Assembly (NCBI GenBank): GCA_013373375.1
Contig: JABXHY010000044.1
Coordinates: 1-64,000, forward strand
Length of the DNA: 64,000 nt
Direction of reading: 5' to 3'
From: Gammaproteobacteria bacterium
Lineage (GTDB): Bacteria; Pseudomonadota; Gammaproteobacteria; Enterobacterales; Kangiellaceae
A program made the position numbers and the translations under genes. Shown here piece by piece: positions 1 through 8,925 of this stretch. Numbering within the stretch: position 1 is the first letter of the stretch; each line of letters opens with the position of its first letter. The notes under the pieces were generated by a model that saw nothing but the letters and a program-made list of their open reading frames with translations, had not been told where the DNA came from and did no database searches.

Positions 1-81
1 AAAAAAAGATCATAAATAAAATGAATATGATTTGACTTTGATTACGCACAACTTTCTTTCTCCTTTTTGAAGGATTACTTG

Positions 82-576
82 TTAGAACTTCATTTCTAAA
101 GCTGGAAAGGCATCTAACCACATGGCAGCAAATACTATCACCCCACCAAGTAACAGAAGAGGTAAAAATAATTTAACTTGCTTTGCAGTGACATCAAAGC
201 TTCCTGTCGGCCCAGATATTCTAAAAAAACCAGGGTGTCTCTCTATCATTTCAGCTCCATGATTGAAATATACCCAATAAATAGAAAGTAGCCATAAAAT
301 TAATATTGAACCATGAAAAGCCAAAACAGCCAGATTTAGTGTTCTAGGATGAAAATACTCAAAAATATAATTGGTATACCCAGTAAGGTTACCAACGCCC
401 ATGATAATCCATGGAATATTAGTGTATATAATCATTCCCCAAAATAGTTTGTTATAACCACTCTCAAGACTTGGATCATTTTTAATCATGTCTTTAGCTC
501 GTAACTTCGCTATGAGGGCATTGATAATCGTCGCTAAAATAAAAGCTACCCATATGTGCTCTAAAATTAGCTTCAT
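82..576 (-). CDS. Four-helix inner-membrane protein, unknown function
   Basis: This 164-residue protein has about four hydrophobic segments, near residues 5-23, 45-65, 83-105 and 137-155, so it is very probably an integral inner-membrane protein. No catalytic motif was recognised. The ATG start is preceded by AAGGAA at a good ribosome-binding distance. It sits 25 bp downstream of the CPBP protease gene on the same strand, so the two may be co-transcribed. The function is unknown. Confidence 0.7.
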   Translation of the reverse strand: MKLILEHIWVAFILATIINALIAKLRAKDMIKNDPSLESGYNKLFWGMIIYTNIPWIIMGVGNLTGYTNYIFEYFHPRTLNLAVLAFHGSILILWLLSIYWVYFNHGAEMIERHPGFFRISGPTGSFDVTAKQVKLFLPLLLLGGVIVFAAMWLDAFPALEMKF

Positions 577-601
577 ATTTTTCCTTATTCAATATTGCTT
601 T

Positions 602-1300
602 TTACTCTAAAGTTGAACGCTGATAATACCGAACCTTTTTGGTTACCAGCCAACCCACTATTAGAACAAAGCTCACAGGCATTAAGATACTGGTAATAAA
701 TTGTTCAACACCGCTCAACGGTTCTGGCTCAGCAAGACTGGAGATCAGCAATTGAGCCCCTAATGGCCCATTTGAAAATACTAATATAGTCACTAGGTTC
801 CAGCCTAAATGCAGAGCGATCGGTAGAATGACAGACTTAGACATTGCAAACGACAAGGCAAGCGCTAATCCAAAAGATCCCGTTAATAGAAACACGTAAA
901 TCATCTGAACGACATTGCCAAAGATTCCATATGAGAACCAATGGTAAACTCCAAAGGCGATCGCCGATAACAAACAGCCATTCCTCACACCTAACATTTC
1001 AATCGCTTTGTAAAGTAAGTAACCTCTGAATATAAGCTCCTCAAATAACACTGAATTAATGTTCCACCGTAAGCTGTCAACAAAAGTGGTAACATTAAAA
1101 TCAGAATTCAATTTCCATCCGAAATTTGAAAAATAAGCTATAAGAATAAATTGTAGGGTTGCGAAACTTCCTGCCAAAAAAAGCCCAGTTAAAAACTCAA
1201 TTAAGCGTTGTTGAGGCTTATTAAAACCGATCGCAGAAAGTGGGCGCTTCTCTATTCGCAATAGCCCCCATGAAATAGCAATTAATATTATCCCTATCAA
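602..1300 (-). CDS. CPBP family intramembrane metalloprotease (CAAX protease-like)
   Basis: This polytopic membrane protein carries the three CPBP/Abi motifs in order: a glutamate pair with downstream arginine (FEELIFRG, about residue 87), FxxxH (FGVYHW) and a late HxxxN (LHLGWN). In the family these polar residues form a membrane-embedded active site that cleaves or processes membrane substrates. The start is TTG, supported by AAGGA about 8 bases upstream. Bacterial members range from prenyl-protein processing to bacteriocin self-immunity, and nothing here picks one. The family call is firm and the substrate is unknown. Confidence 0.85.
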   Translation of the reverse strand: MIGIILIAISWGLLRIEKRPLSAIGFNKPQQRLIEFLTGLFLAGSFATLQFILIAYFSNFGWKLNSDFNVTTFVDSLRWNINSVLFEELIFRGYLLYKAIEMLGVRNGCLLSAIAFGVYHWFSYGIFGNVVQMIYVFLLTGSFGLALALSFAMSKSVILPIALHLGWNLVTILVFSNGPLGAQLLISSLAEPEPLSGVEQFITSILMPVSFVLIVGWLVTKKVRYYQRSTLE

Positions 1301-1336
1301 TTAAATATCCTTAACTCTTCACTTATAATTAGTTTA

Positions 1337-1702
1337 TTACTTTTTACTATTTTTAACGACAGAAAATTGATAGTCCATCGTACCAAACATGTAGGTTTTC
1401 TTAACGCGTATTACAACTTCACTATCTTTTTTTATTATCACCCTTGGCGGTATCGAGACTCGAACTTGTTTGCCCGATTCAAGTTGTATGAAAGCTTTTC
1501 GAACGTAGCCGGTATCGGAATCCGCCTCACTATAAAATGAGGTTACTTTTCCATCCTCAAAATGTGAATCACCCAACGCTCCAGCAATAGAGAGCATAGC
1601 AATTAATACAAATGCCGCAAACGCAATTGAGTATATTCGAAAGCGCTTATGCATTTCCTTTAGATACAGTTCATGAATTTTCTCATTGATACTTTTATTC
1701 AA
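1337..1702 (-). CDS. Small single-pass membrane protein, unknown
   Basis: This 121-residue protein has a basic N-terminus, one hydrophobic segment at about residues 24-45 and a soluble C-terminal part rich in beta-type sequence. The topology resembles small DUF3592-like membrane proteins, but I cannot assign a family. It is 36 bp upstream of the CPBP protease gene on the same strand and may share its transcript. No enzyme motif is visible. Confidence 0.6.
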   Translation of the reverse strand: MNKSINEKIHELYLKEMHKRFRIYSIAFAAFVLIAMLSIAGALGDSHFEDGKVTSFYSEADSDTGYVRKAFIQLESGKQVRVSIPPRVIIKKDSEVVIRVKKTYMFGTMDYQFSVVKNSKK

Positions 1703-1969
1703 TTTTTAGTAGAAACCTTCGAGTAGTCTATTGAGCAGTTATTTATAAGAAATTAATTTAGAGAGATTTTGATATTAAGTTAGTCTTCGAGTGCAACGAA
1801 TTATTACAGACGTAGCTCGATAGAGGCCTTATTTTACTGGTCAGGTTCTGTTTATCCTTACTGTTCGCTCATCAATCCTCAATACCGTGACTACTGAAGG
1901 AAAGTCATTCAGTTTCTATTCATGAAACTGCGATATAAGTTGACTCATACTTGATAAGGAGAGAAAACA

Positions 1970-2503
1970 ATGAACATCAAATCGACAGTTATATTACTAG
2001 CCGTGTTACAAATATTCCTTATGCCAGCTGTATTTGCAAAGGACTCAACTACTACTTACGGAAAAAAGCAACATATCATCAAAGGAAAGCCACTGGTAAA
2101 AATTGAATCAGAGCAAGATGTAAAACACGAGTCAAAAGATATAAAAGACTCTTTAAATGAAAAGGACTACGAAGAGTATATGAAGAAGCACGGCCGCGAC
2201 TATCGTGAGCATTATCGCGCTAACCGTCAATTGAAAAGACGAATTCAGCAATTAGAACTCGCCGTAATGCAACTGCAAGACATTGTGTTTGAGCTATACG
2301 ATACCGTCAATTACAGAAGTGGCCATTATAATGTATCGGAGAAACGACATACCTGCGTACTAGACACAAGTTATTGGGGAACTTATATGGGGCACGGACT
2401 TTCCAAAATTGAAGCAAAGGCTAACGCGAAAATAGCTTGTGAAAATAAAGTAGACGGTTATTTTTGCTCAGAATCGGTTAAATTCACGTGTGATGATCAC
2501 TAA
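1970..2503 (+). CDS. Secreted coiled-coil protein with Cys-containing C-terminus
   Basis: The 177-residue product begins with a clear signal peptide ending near VFA-KD (about residue 24). A charged middle follows, then a predicted coiled coil (about residues 95-125). The C-terminal 50 residues contain four cysteines suited to disulfides and the phrase SKIEAKANAKIACE, which looks like a small periplasmic domain. GATAAGGAGAG gives a strong ribosome binding site. A perfect 7-bp inverted repeat (1910-1930) lies 40 bp upstream and may be regulatory. A terminator-like hairpin follows at 2534. The function is unknown. Confidence 0.7.
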   Translation: MNIKSTVILLAVLQIFLMPAVFAKDSTTTYGKKQHIIKGKPLVKIESEQDVKHESKDIKDSLNEKDYEEYMKKHGRDYREHYRANRQLKRRIQQLELAVMQLQDIVFELYDTVNYRSGHYNVSEKRHTCVLDTSYWGTYMGHGLSKIEAKANAKIACENKVDGYFCSESVKFTCDDH

Positions 2504-2533
2504 GTGAGTCATATTTTATAATTGAAAGCCATT

Positions 2534-2568
2534 ATTAGACGGGCATGCCATCAAGTACCCCGTCTAAT
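2534..2568. terminator. Rho-independent terminator-like hairpin
   Basis: Perfect 10-bp arms (ATTAGACGGG / CCCGTCTAAT) enclose a 15-base loop and are followed by a short T stretch. The hairpin lies 30 bp after the stop of the secreted coiled-coil protein gene, which it probably terminates. The T tract is weak, so efficiency is uncertain. Confidence 0.5.
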
Positions 2569-2745
2569 TTATGTGCTAAGAGATAAACCAGACTACATCA
2601 ATAGACTAGTTTACTTATCATAATTTTCGGAATTTTGTATTTTAATCATCCTTGCTTACTACTTTTTCTTCTTGTCCTTTCAAGATTATTTCGTTTAAAA
2701 CTCTAACTGCATACTAACTTAGTATAAAGAGTATTTTGTTGTTAA

Positions 2746-3129
2746 CTATTTTTTTGATATCGAAACAATATCATAGTACTCATCAACACCCATTTTGCTT
2801 GGTCGAATTTTTGCTGTTACTTGATCTCCATCTGAAACTCCATTTCTTTTAAGAATGCTACTCATTGTGTATACCATAATGTATGAGTCTTCTGATGAGC
2901 TAATTGATCCGTACACATGTAAGTCAGTACCACCAGCATCTTCCGAGTTGGTTTCTTCAAATAGCCCCTCTACTGTCATGGGCCAGGAAGTATTATTGTC
3001 GACTAATTCAACGATGTCTTTAGTGTTCGATGCTTGACTGTCTTCATGTACAGTTTCGACTTCGTTTTGCTGATTGTTACCACATGCGAATAAGGTTATT
3101 GTGAGCACTAATGTGATTAATCGCTTCAT
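2746..3129 (-). CDS. Small lipoprotein, unknown
   Basis: The 127-residue product has a lipoprotein signal with lipobox LFAC (Cys16), then an acidic, Asn/Gln-rich linker and a C-terminal region that looks like a small beta domain (VYGSISSSEDSYIMVY, with DGDQVTAKIRP). The later part resembles an OB-type or NusG-like small barrel, but this is only an impression. It is monocistronic, and the ATG is preceded by AAGGAGAAGAC. The function is unknown. Confidence 0.65.
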   Translation of the reverse strand: MKRLITLVLTITLFACGNNQQNEVETVHEDSQASNTKDIVELVDNNTSWPMTVEGLFEETNSEDAGGTDLHVYGSISSSEDSYIMVYTMSSILKRNGVSDGDQVTAKIRPSKMGVDEYYDIVSISKK

Positions 3130-3368
3130 GTCTTCTCCTTAGTTTAAATTTAGCTTTCGTAGCTTTTCAATCCAGTAAATCATATGAAGATACATCGCTT
3201 TATTTGTCAATTTAGAGCGACTGCCTCCTTCGTCTCTTATCCTAACCCCTCAGCTCCTATTTATCTATAGGGTATTCGCTAATCGAGCCTCGATGGTCAG
3301 ACCGACCAATGTAATTTAATCCGTTATTATATAGATTCTGATGACGATCTTTATAAGAGGAAATAAAA

Positions 3369-3683
3369 ATGGTCGAGTCATTGATTACCTACAATATCCG
3401 ACAGGAAGTTCCAGAAGAGCATTACTGGGAAGTTGTGCAAGGTATGATCACCACTTTGGTGAAAGACAAAATGATAAAAGAGTTTAGAGCTTTCGAAAAT
3501 CTAATGGGCGAGCCGCATATTAAATGTTCAGTTTTTTGGGAAGAAGCTACCCATTTCGCAAACTTTGTTAAATCAGACCAATGGCACAACATTCATAAAG
3601 ATCTACGCAAAGTTGCTCGAGATATTAAGATCGAACTGTGGGGGCCGTCGCGCTTATTACCGGAACCCGTTATCGTCGATTAA
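3369..3683 (+). CDS. Small soluble protein, possible dimeric alpha/beta-barrel (ABM-like)
   Basis: This 104-residue cytoplasmic protein has no signal or membrane segment. The pattern of a beta strand (VESLITYNIR), a long helix (EEHYWEVVQGMI), a strand (IKEFRAFEN), and strand-helix around CSVFWEEATHFANFVKSDQWHN suggests the ferredoxin-like fold of antibiotic-biosynthesis monooxygenase-type dimeric barrels. That is fold-level inference, with no catalytic residues to confirm an enzyme. AAGAGGAAAT forms a good ribosome binding site. A strong hairpin follows at 3720. Confidence 0.55.
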   Translation: MVESLITYNIRQEVPEEHYWEVVQGMITTLVKDKMIKEFRAFENLMGEPHIKCSVFWEEATHFANFVKSDQWHNIHKDLRKVARDIKIELWGPSRLLPEPVIVD

Positions 3684-3719
3684 AACCCTCTTAGATCAAT
3701 GGTATATACAAGAGTATTT

Positions 3720-3765
3720 ATGGACACTTTATCAACGCATTAAAGTGTCCATTCAATCTGTTTTT
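3720..3765 (+). terminator. Rho-independent terminator-like hairpin
   Basis: Perfect 12-bp arms (ATGGACACTTTA at 3720-3731, TAAAGTGTCCAT at 3741-3752) enclose a 9-base loop, with a run of five T about 10 bases further on. It follows the small ABM-like gene by 36 bp. The stem is strong but the T tract is displaced, so it could be a terminator or an mRNA-end stabiliser. Confidence 0.5.
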
Positions 3766-3943
3766 CTCCGTTACCACAGCTTTCCCTGATAGAATTATTA
3801 AATGACCTCCTCCTATCCTCTCTTCTACTGGAGGACAGCTCTCAAATCTGGTAGTTTAACCCACCGCAATTGAGTCTAGGGGCACGCTAATTCAGCAATT
3901 ACCTAGACCATTTATTCTCTTATCATTTGGAGCCAGATATACA

Positions 3944-5608
3944 ATGACAATTAAGACCTTATTTTGGTTTTCACTCTTATCAATTCCATTAGTAGCAAGT
4001 AACGCCAATGGTGCAGACAAGTCTACTCCGGCAAGTGACTTTAAAGCGGCTTACTCGAGCTTTGACTTAGCCACTTACAAACAAAATGTAAAAACTTTAG
4101 CGTCGGATAAGTTTGGTGGACGTGCGCCATCAACAGAAGGCGGCAAATTGACGACTGAATTCTTAGTCGATGCCTTCAAAAAGGCAGGATTAAAACCCGG
4201 CAACAAAGACAGTTATTTGCAATCTGTTCCGTTAATGTCGATTACCAGCAACCCGACCAGTGAATTAACCATTGCCGACATAAAGTTTGAGTATTTAAAA
4301 AACTTTGTAGCAACTTCGCGTAAACCAGAAAAACAAATTGGTTTAAAAAATTCAGAATTAGTATTCGTGGGCTATGGTATTAACGCGCCAGAGTATCAGT
4401 GGAATGATTACGAAGGTCTCGATGTTAATGGGAAAACGGTGGTTGTGCTAGTGAACGACCCGGGTTATGCCACTCAAGATCCTGAATTATTCAACGGCAA
4501 CACCATGACTTACTACGGTCGTTGGATTTACAAATACGAAGAAGCCGCTCGTCAAGGCGCAGCCGGCGCTATTATTGTTCACGAAACGAAACCAGCAAGC
4601 TACGGTTGGAATGTTATCGAAAGCAGTTGGTCAGGCGCGCAATATCACTTGCCGGCCAGTGAAGTTAATGAACCTGCGATTGATGTGGAAATGTGGATCA
4701 ACATCGAAAAAGCTCACGCTTTATTTAAAAAAGCAGGAATGAATTTTGAAGAAATGAAAGAGCGTGCAAAATCGAGAGATTTCAAACCGGTTAAGCTTAA
4801 TTTAACCGCGTCTATTTCGCTCGAGAATCAAGTAGAGTCTTCTCAATCGAATAATGTCATTGCAACTTTGCCAGGCACTGATGCACCAGACGAGCATATC
4901 GTTTATATGGCTCACTGGGATCACTTAGGTACTGTTACCACTAATGGCGAGACTAAAATATTCAATGGCGCGCACGATAACGCAACAGGCACCGCTGGTT
5001 TGGTTGAAATTGCAAAGGCGTTTCAAAAATTAAAAACAAAACCGAAACGTTCAATCACCTTTATCGGCGTCACAGCAGAAGAACAAGGTCGATTAGGCTC
5101 TCGCTACTTTGCCAATCACCCGACTATCCCGCTGAACAAAATTGTTGGGCTGATCAATATGGACAGCTTAAATATTACTGGTCTTAAGAAAAACGTCCGC
5201 GTGGTAGGTTTTGGAAAATCTGAACTCGAAGACTATTTAGCAAAAGCGGCTAAAACTCAAAACCGTGTACTGGTTCCAGAGCCAACCCCAGAACGTGGCT
5301 ACTACTATCGCTCTGATCATTTTAGTTTGGCGAAAAAAGGCGTTCCAGGTTTAAGCTCTGGCGGCGGTACAGTGCCATTGAATGGTGAGCAAGCTAAAAT
5401 TGCCGAGAAAGTCGAGAAGATGGTGAGCAATTGCTATCACCAATCTTGTGATGAGTACAGTGAAGACTTTGGATGGGAAGGAACCATTGCAGACATGCAA
5501 ATGTTTTTCGAAACTGGTTATCTTTTGTCGAATACTGATGACTGGCCAAACTGGAACGAAGGCACCGAGTTTAAAGCGGCTCGTGATGCGATGATGAAAA
5601 AGAAATAG
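3944..5608 (+). CDS. Secreted M28 family zinc aminopeptidase with PA domain
   Basis: The 554-residue exopeptidase starts with a signal peptide (cleavage near residue 24). A protease-associated (PA) insert follows at roughly residues 110-270, with the typical GKTVVVLVNDPG and AAGAIIVHE segments, then the M28 catalytic domain. All five metal and catalytic positions are visible: H324 (AHWDHLG), D345 (GAHDNATG), E379/E380 (TAEEQG), D407 (NMDSLN) and H459 (RSDHF). M28 enzymes bind two zinc ions and remove N-terminal residues from peptides, here in the periplasm or outside the cell. It stands alone and is followed by a clear terminator. Confidence 0.92.
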   Translation: MTIKTLFWFSLLSIPLVASNANGADKSTPASDFKAAYSSFDLATYKQNVKTLASDKFGGRAPSTEGGKLTTEFLVDAFKKAGLKPGNKDSYLQSVPLMSITSNPTSELTIADIKFEYLKNFVATSRKPEKQIGLKNSELVFVGYGINAPEYQWNDYEGLDVNGKTVVVLVNDPGYATQDPELFNGNTMTYYGRWIYKYEEAARQGAAGAIIVHETKPASYGWNVIESSWSGAQYHLPASEVNEPAIDVEMWINIEKAHALFKKAGMNFEEMKERAKSRDFKPVKLNLTASISLENQVESSQSNNVIATLPGTDAPDEHIVYMAHWDHLGTVTTNGETKIFNGAHDNATGTAGLVEIAKAFQKLKTKPKRSITFIGVTAEEQGRLGSRYFANHPTIPLNKIVGLINMDSLNITGLKKNVRVVGFGKSELEDYLAKAAKTQNRVLVPEPTPERGYYYRSDHFSLAKKGVPGLSSGGGTVPLNGEQAKIAEKVEKMVSNCYHQSCDEYSEDFGWEGTIADMQMFFETGYLLSNTDDWPNWNEGTEFKAARDAMMKKK

Positions 5609-5623
5609 TTAACTTTAATATAC

Positions 5624-5652
5624 AGGGCTTATTCTATATAAGCCCTAGTTTT
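5624..5652 (+). terminator. Rho-independent terminator of the M28 peptidase gene
   Basis: The perfect arms AGGGCTTAT / ATAAGCCCT (9 bp) with a 5-base loop are followed by AGTTTTT. The hairpin begins 15 bp after the peptidase stop codon. This is a good intrinsic terminator. Confidence 0.75.
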
Positions 5653-5817
5653 TGGTAGCTTAAGTCAATAAAACCCTTCTGCAATCCTGCAATCTTAGAC
5701 TCATCTATTTTATTGCTTTTAATTATCTTAAAACTCTGTTCAAAATTCACAAACTAATTTTACCAAACCCCTTCGATTGAGGGACATCGTTAGAGATGTT
5801 TTAAGCCGGATTTAAAA

Positions 5818-6390
5818 ATGACTTATACACTATTCTCCTCTCTATTATTACTGTATCTCCTTCCAGTATCTGCGTCTCAAATAGAGCTTGTTGCACCACC
5901 TTGTGAGGAAAAGTGCAACAATAACGTAAAAGAGATCATAGCAACATACGATGATAAAAAAATCAGAAAAGCATTAATCAATGATTCGACGTCTATCTAT
6001 TACGGAAAAGTTGTTGCCATAATTGAAGAACAAGAACGACTAATAACAGGCGACTCCAAAAGTGTATTGCGAGCATTTATTGAAATAGAAAAAGGATGGA
6101 AGAAACCGAAAGAAAGAACAATAAAAATCGACCAAGAGATAAAATTAAAATCTCAATCAGTTCTAAATAGTCACTTTAGTCTTAAGCCATACCATACGTA
6201 TCTATTTTTCGAGAATCGTATTGGAATTAAGTTTGCCGTCTTAATGGACAATCCCAAAGATCCGTCTTTAGGTTATCAGTTTGATTTTAAACACACAGAT
6301 GAATACAGAATAAACGTCAAATATATAGAGGATTTAGGTAAGCCCGACTGGCTTTATAGTAACAATCACTTAATCACTATGGAGCATTGA
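5818..6390 (+). CDS. Small secreted protein, possible netrin/TIMP-like fold
   Basis: The 190-residue product has a signal peptide (cleavage near SAS-Q, about residue 20) and a Cys pair in PPCEEKCN. The central pattern resembles the gene at 6930-7352: IYYGKVVAI against IFVGTVDSI, then FIEIEKGWKK against FKVERNWKG, then a YHTYLFF strand. I infer a shared OB-type netrin/TIMP-like core, although the CxC N-terminus of that family is absent here. No ligand or partner can be named. The start has little Shine-Dalgarno support. Confidence 0.55.
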   Translation: MTYTLFSSLLLLYLLPVSASQIELVAPPCEEKCNNNVKEIIATYDDKKIRKALINDSTSIYYGKVVAIIEEQERLITGDSKSVLRAFIEIEKGWKKPKERTIKIDQEIKLKSQSVLNSHFSLKPYHTYLFFENRIGIKFAVLMDNPKDPSLGYQFDFKHTDEYRINVKYIEDLGKPDWLYSNNHLITMEH

Positions 6391-6430
6391 GGCTGAAGCT
6401 AAACGCGATTATTAAAAATTAAATATAAAT

Positions 6431-6832
6431 CTAGATACGGAGTAATCTTTCATTACCTATATCTTTTTTTGTAATGTTACGATAAAGACGTCTAAAAAAA
6501 GGAATTTCAAATTCAATAATCTTTTTATCATTGCATTCGACACATTCAATAATTACAGAAAGAATATTGAAAACCCAAATCCTTCTTTTAAATCCCGAAT
6601 AATGGTAATCAGTATAATCTTGATCGAACTTCACGTCGAAGCTCCTGGCACCACACTGGCAGCCATCGGAACAGCATTGCTTTTTGAATTTATTTAATAT
6701 CCTAAATTGTTCTACTATATCGCCTATATTTTCTGCGGGACATCCGCAATAAGAACAAGCTGAATCTTCCTTCTTGTTTACTTCATCGCACGCGAGGCAA
6801 CGCCAGTTGTAGTTATACATTCTGCTAACCAT
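6431..6832 (-). CDS. RanBP2-type zinc-ribbon protein, unknown
   Basis: The first 35 residues contain WRCLACDEVNKKEDSACSYC, a W-x-C-x2-C ... C-x2-C knuckle like RanBP2-type zinc fingers, which in other proteins bind ubiquitin or single-stranded RNA. A cluster CCSDGCQC (about residue 53) and a second Cys pair (ECVEC, about residue 97) could hold another metal ion. There is no signal peptide. Met5 is an alternative start. The rest is not recognisable. Confidence 0.6.
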   Translation of the reverse strand: MVSRMYNYNWRCLACDEVNKKEDSACSYCGCPAENIGDIVEQFRILNKFKKQCCSDGCQCGARSFDVKFDQDYTDYHYSGFKRRIWVFNILSVIIECVECNDKKIIEFEIPFFRRLYRNITKKDIGNERLLRI

Positions 6833-6929
6833 TTAAATCTGACTTATATGAAATAACACTATATATTTTACTTTAAAACTCGCTAGAAACTATAATTACT
6901 TTTGATGTTAAAAATCAAGTGCGCTTTTA

Positions 6930-7352
6930 TCAGTTAGCTAGCTCATTCAGAACAATCACTTCATTTTCAAACTCATTCTTTTCAGACTCTTTCGGGATAA
7001 CGCCTCCGCACCACATAGTATTGAGTCGACCCTCATCCTCTTCAAAAGAGTACACTAAGTAATCCTCTCCTTCTTTAAACCAATATCCATAACAGCCCAT
7101 TCCATTATTGGCCGTGTGTAATATTTTTGAACTTCCTTTTCCCTTCCAGTTCCTTTCAACTTTAAAAGACACTATTATTCTTTGATCACCAAAAGCATTC
7201 TTCGCATCTAAATATTTTATAGAGTCCACTGTGCCAACAAATATTTCTTCATGGCTCTTGAACTTTTCTTCAACACTTCCAAGTCGGCAGCTGCAAGCGA
7301 AAGCTTCAAAGGAAAAAACATAAATAACCAAGGAGACAATATATATTTTCAT
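6930..7352 (-). CDS. Secreted netrin/TIMP-like domain protein
   Basis: A signal peptide ends at AFA, and the predicted mature protein begins directly with CSC. That arrangement is typical of TIMP/netrin-module proteins, where the N-terminal Cys-x-Cys is disulfide-bonded to later cysteines. Matching later features are GTVDSIKYLD, the WKG turn, GMGCYGYWF, YLVYSFE and MWCGGV, giving five cysteines after the signal. The family has an OB fold and eukaryotic members bind metalloproteases; the bacterial role is not established. Secreted metallopeptidases in the window make an inhibitor role thinkable but unproven. Confidence 0.7.
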   Translation of the reverse strand: MKIYIVSLVIYVFSFEAFACSCRLGSVEEKFKSHEEIFVGTVDSIKYLDAKNAFGDQRIIVSFKVERNWKGKGSSKILHTANNGMGCYGYWFKEGEDYLVYSFEEDEGRLNTMWCGGVIPKESEKNEFENEVIVLNELAN

Positions 7353-7467
7353 TTTTTAAAATCGCTCAAAAAATCAAGGTAATTTAATTCAATATAATAA
7401 AGGAGAATCTCTCCCCAATCACTTCTCAAATTTTCTTCTAATTATTATTTAGCTCTATGTAAACATA

Positions 7468-8058
7468 TCAGTGGATTTGTTCAGGTTCGTCTCCCTGAGC
7501 TAAAGTAGCTTGCTGATAAAGCGTTTCATACTCTAATTCAGTTATCGCACCCTGTTGTAGAAGATATTGATATTTCCTAACCTCATTCTCCAACGAGTTT
7601 AATTCATCATAATATCCATAATTCTCTTTTAACTGAACTCTCCTTCGATTATACAAAGCTTGGATAACTGACTCTTCGAGTTCATTTTTCATTACAGTGA
7701 TATTGCCGTTTTCTACTGGAATAGCAACAAACTCTGTCTTATTGTAAAAATAGAATATTAATGCCGCTACGCCGATAGTTGCCATTGAAAACCTTGGCGA
7801 GCCAGTCATTATCTCTGTAACTGTATATTGAACTACGCCAACTAAAATAAAGGTAATCCCCATAATAAAGGCAAACATATTGCCTTCTTTATATTCGAAA
7901 TGATGTTCTTTATCGGGAAGCGAGAGGTATGAGTAACGTCGTTTTACTGAAGACGCTTCGTCAGCGTCATAATATTCAAACTCGCGCTCAGAAAGACGAA
8001 ACTCACGTTTTACGCCAATTTTCTTCTGAATAAAAGATGTGATAGTAGTGTCATCCAT
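7468..8058 (-). CDS. Membrane protein with SHOCT-like C-terminal segment
   Basis: The 196-residue protein has two transmembrane segments (about residues 62-80 and 88-104) after a soluble N-terminal region, and then a cytoplasmic helical tail. The tail contains LLQQGAITELEYETLYQQA, closely resembling the SHOCT motif (short C-terminal helical domain, often with G-x-I-T-x-x-E/D-F), which is associated with oligomerisation or nucleic-acid binding. The 60 residues between the membrane and the SHOCT part are Glu/Arg-rich. Its function is unknown. Confidence 0.65.
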   Translation of the reverse strand: MDDTTITSFIQKKIGVKREFRLSEREFEYYDADEASSVKRRYSYLSLPDKEHHFEYKEGNMFAFIMGITFILVGVVQYTVTEIMTGSPRFSMATIGVAALIFYFYNKTEFVAIPVENGNITVMKNELEESVIQALYNRRRVQLKENYGYYDELNSLENEVRKYQYLLQQGAITELEYETLYQQATLAQGDEPEQIH

Positions 8059-8215
8059 AATAATACTGTTCCAATAAGATAAGACTCGACTGTAATATCG
8101 AGAGGGGTTATATATTTGTACTCCAACAAAATATTCTCTTTATGAGATTTTATCAAGGTTAAAATTTACATCTGGAGGTTAGCTTTAGAGGGCGTTTTAG
8201 AAGCAATGGCATTTT

Positions 8216-8434
8216 TCAACCTTGCATTGAATTTTGAACTCTCGATAGCCACTGAATCAAATCCTCAACACTCGTTTTATTCAATTCACTACTCAAGTTC
8301 TTATCATTCAAATTTACTTGTAAATAGAGCGAAACATTGGTTTCATTAAAAACAAACTGCCAATCACCCGATTCACCAACAGCAGGATCATCAAATTTGC
8401 TACCGATTGAATTCTCGGGTGTAACACTATTCAT
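8216..8434 (-). CDS. Small soluble protein, co-translated with the 8431-8925 gene
   Basis: This is a 72-residue acidic cytoplasmic protein without recognised motif. Its ATG overlaps the stop of the upstream gene in an ATGA arrangement, so translation is probably coupled and the two products may act together. The pair resembles small accessory or immunity-type two-gene units, but no toxin is adjacent and I do not assign that role. Confidence 0.55.
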   Translation of the reverse strand: MNSVTPENSIGSKFDDPAVGESGDWQFVFNETNVSLYLQVNLNDKNLSSELNKTSVEDLIQWLSRVQNSMQG

Positions 8435-8925
8435 GCTTTTCTCTCTTTGAACGCGTGATAAAAAACACCGTGACCTTGAGGATCATAAGAGTCCCAACTT
8501 GCGTTTTCATGACGAACAAAAACTTGCTCCGATTTCAAAACAGCCCACCATTTATTTAAGGCATCGAAGAACATGGAACTTGTAAAATCATCACAAAGAT
8601 TTTTTGGAGAAAAGGATATCTCTACGGCAATTTCAGTATTTTTAGTCCAATCAAGAAATAGAAATATCTGACTGACAAAACTGTCGCTCGATTTTAGTTT
8701 GCCATGAATACAGCCTTCCTTATTTTTCTGAATATAAGAAATGACGTTCCCTGTAGAAACACCTACTCTCTTGCCACTTTTATCAAAAAGCTGACCATTG
8801 CCAAATGTCTCCAGAAAAAGTTTTATAAATTGGTAGAGATTGTTAAAAGTTGCATGGGTAAAAGTGATATCACGGCTACTGCCGTCATTATCAGTTAAAT
8901 ATTCGAGTATTTCGGCTTCTTTCAT
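8431..8925 (-). CDS. Hypothetical soluble protein (pair with 8216-8434)
   Basis: The 164-residue protein lacks a signal peptide or membrane segment. Aromatic-rich strands (FLFLDWTKN, FDALNKWWAV) suggest a compact alpha/beta domain similar in feel to bacterial immunity proteins, but there is no assignable family. It is the first gene of a translationally coupled pair. There is no convincing ribosome binding site at this ATG. Confidence 0.55.
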   Translation of the reverse strand: MKEAEILEYLTDNDGSSRDITFTHATFNNLYQFIKLFLETFGNGQLFDKSGKRVGVSTGNVISYIQKNKEGCIHGKLKSSDSFVSQIFLFLDWTKNTEIAVEISFSPKNLCDDFTSSMFFDALNKWWAVLKSEQVFVRHENASWDSYDPQGHGVFYHAFKERKA

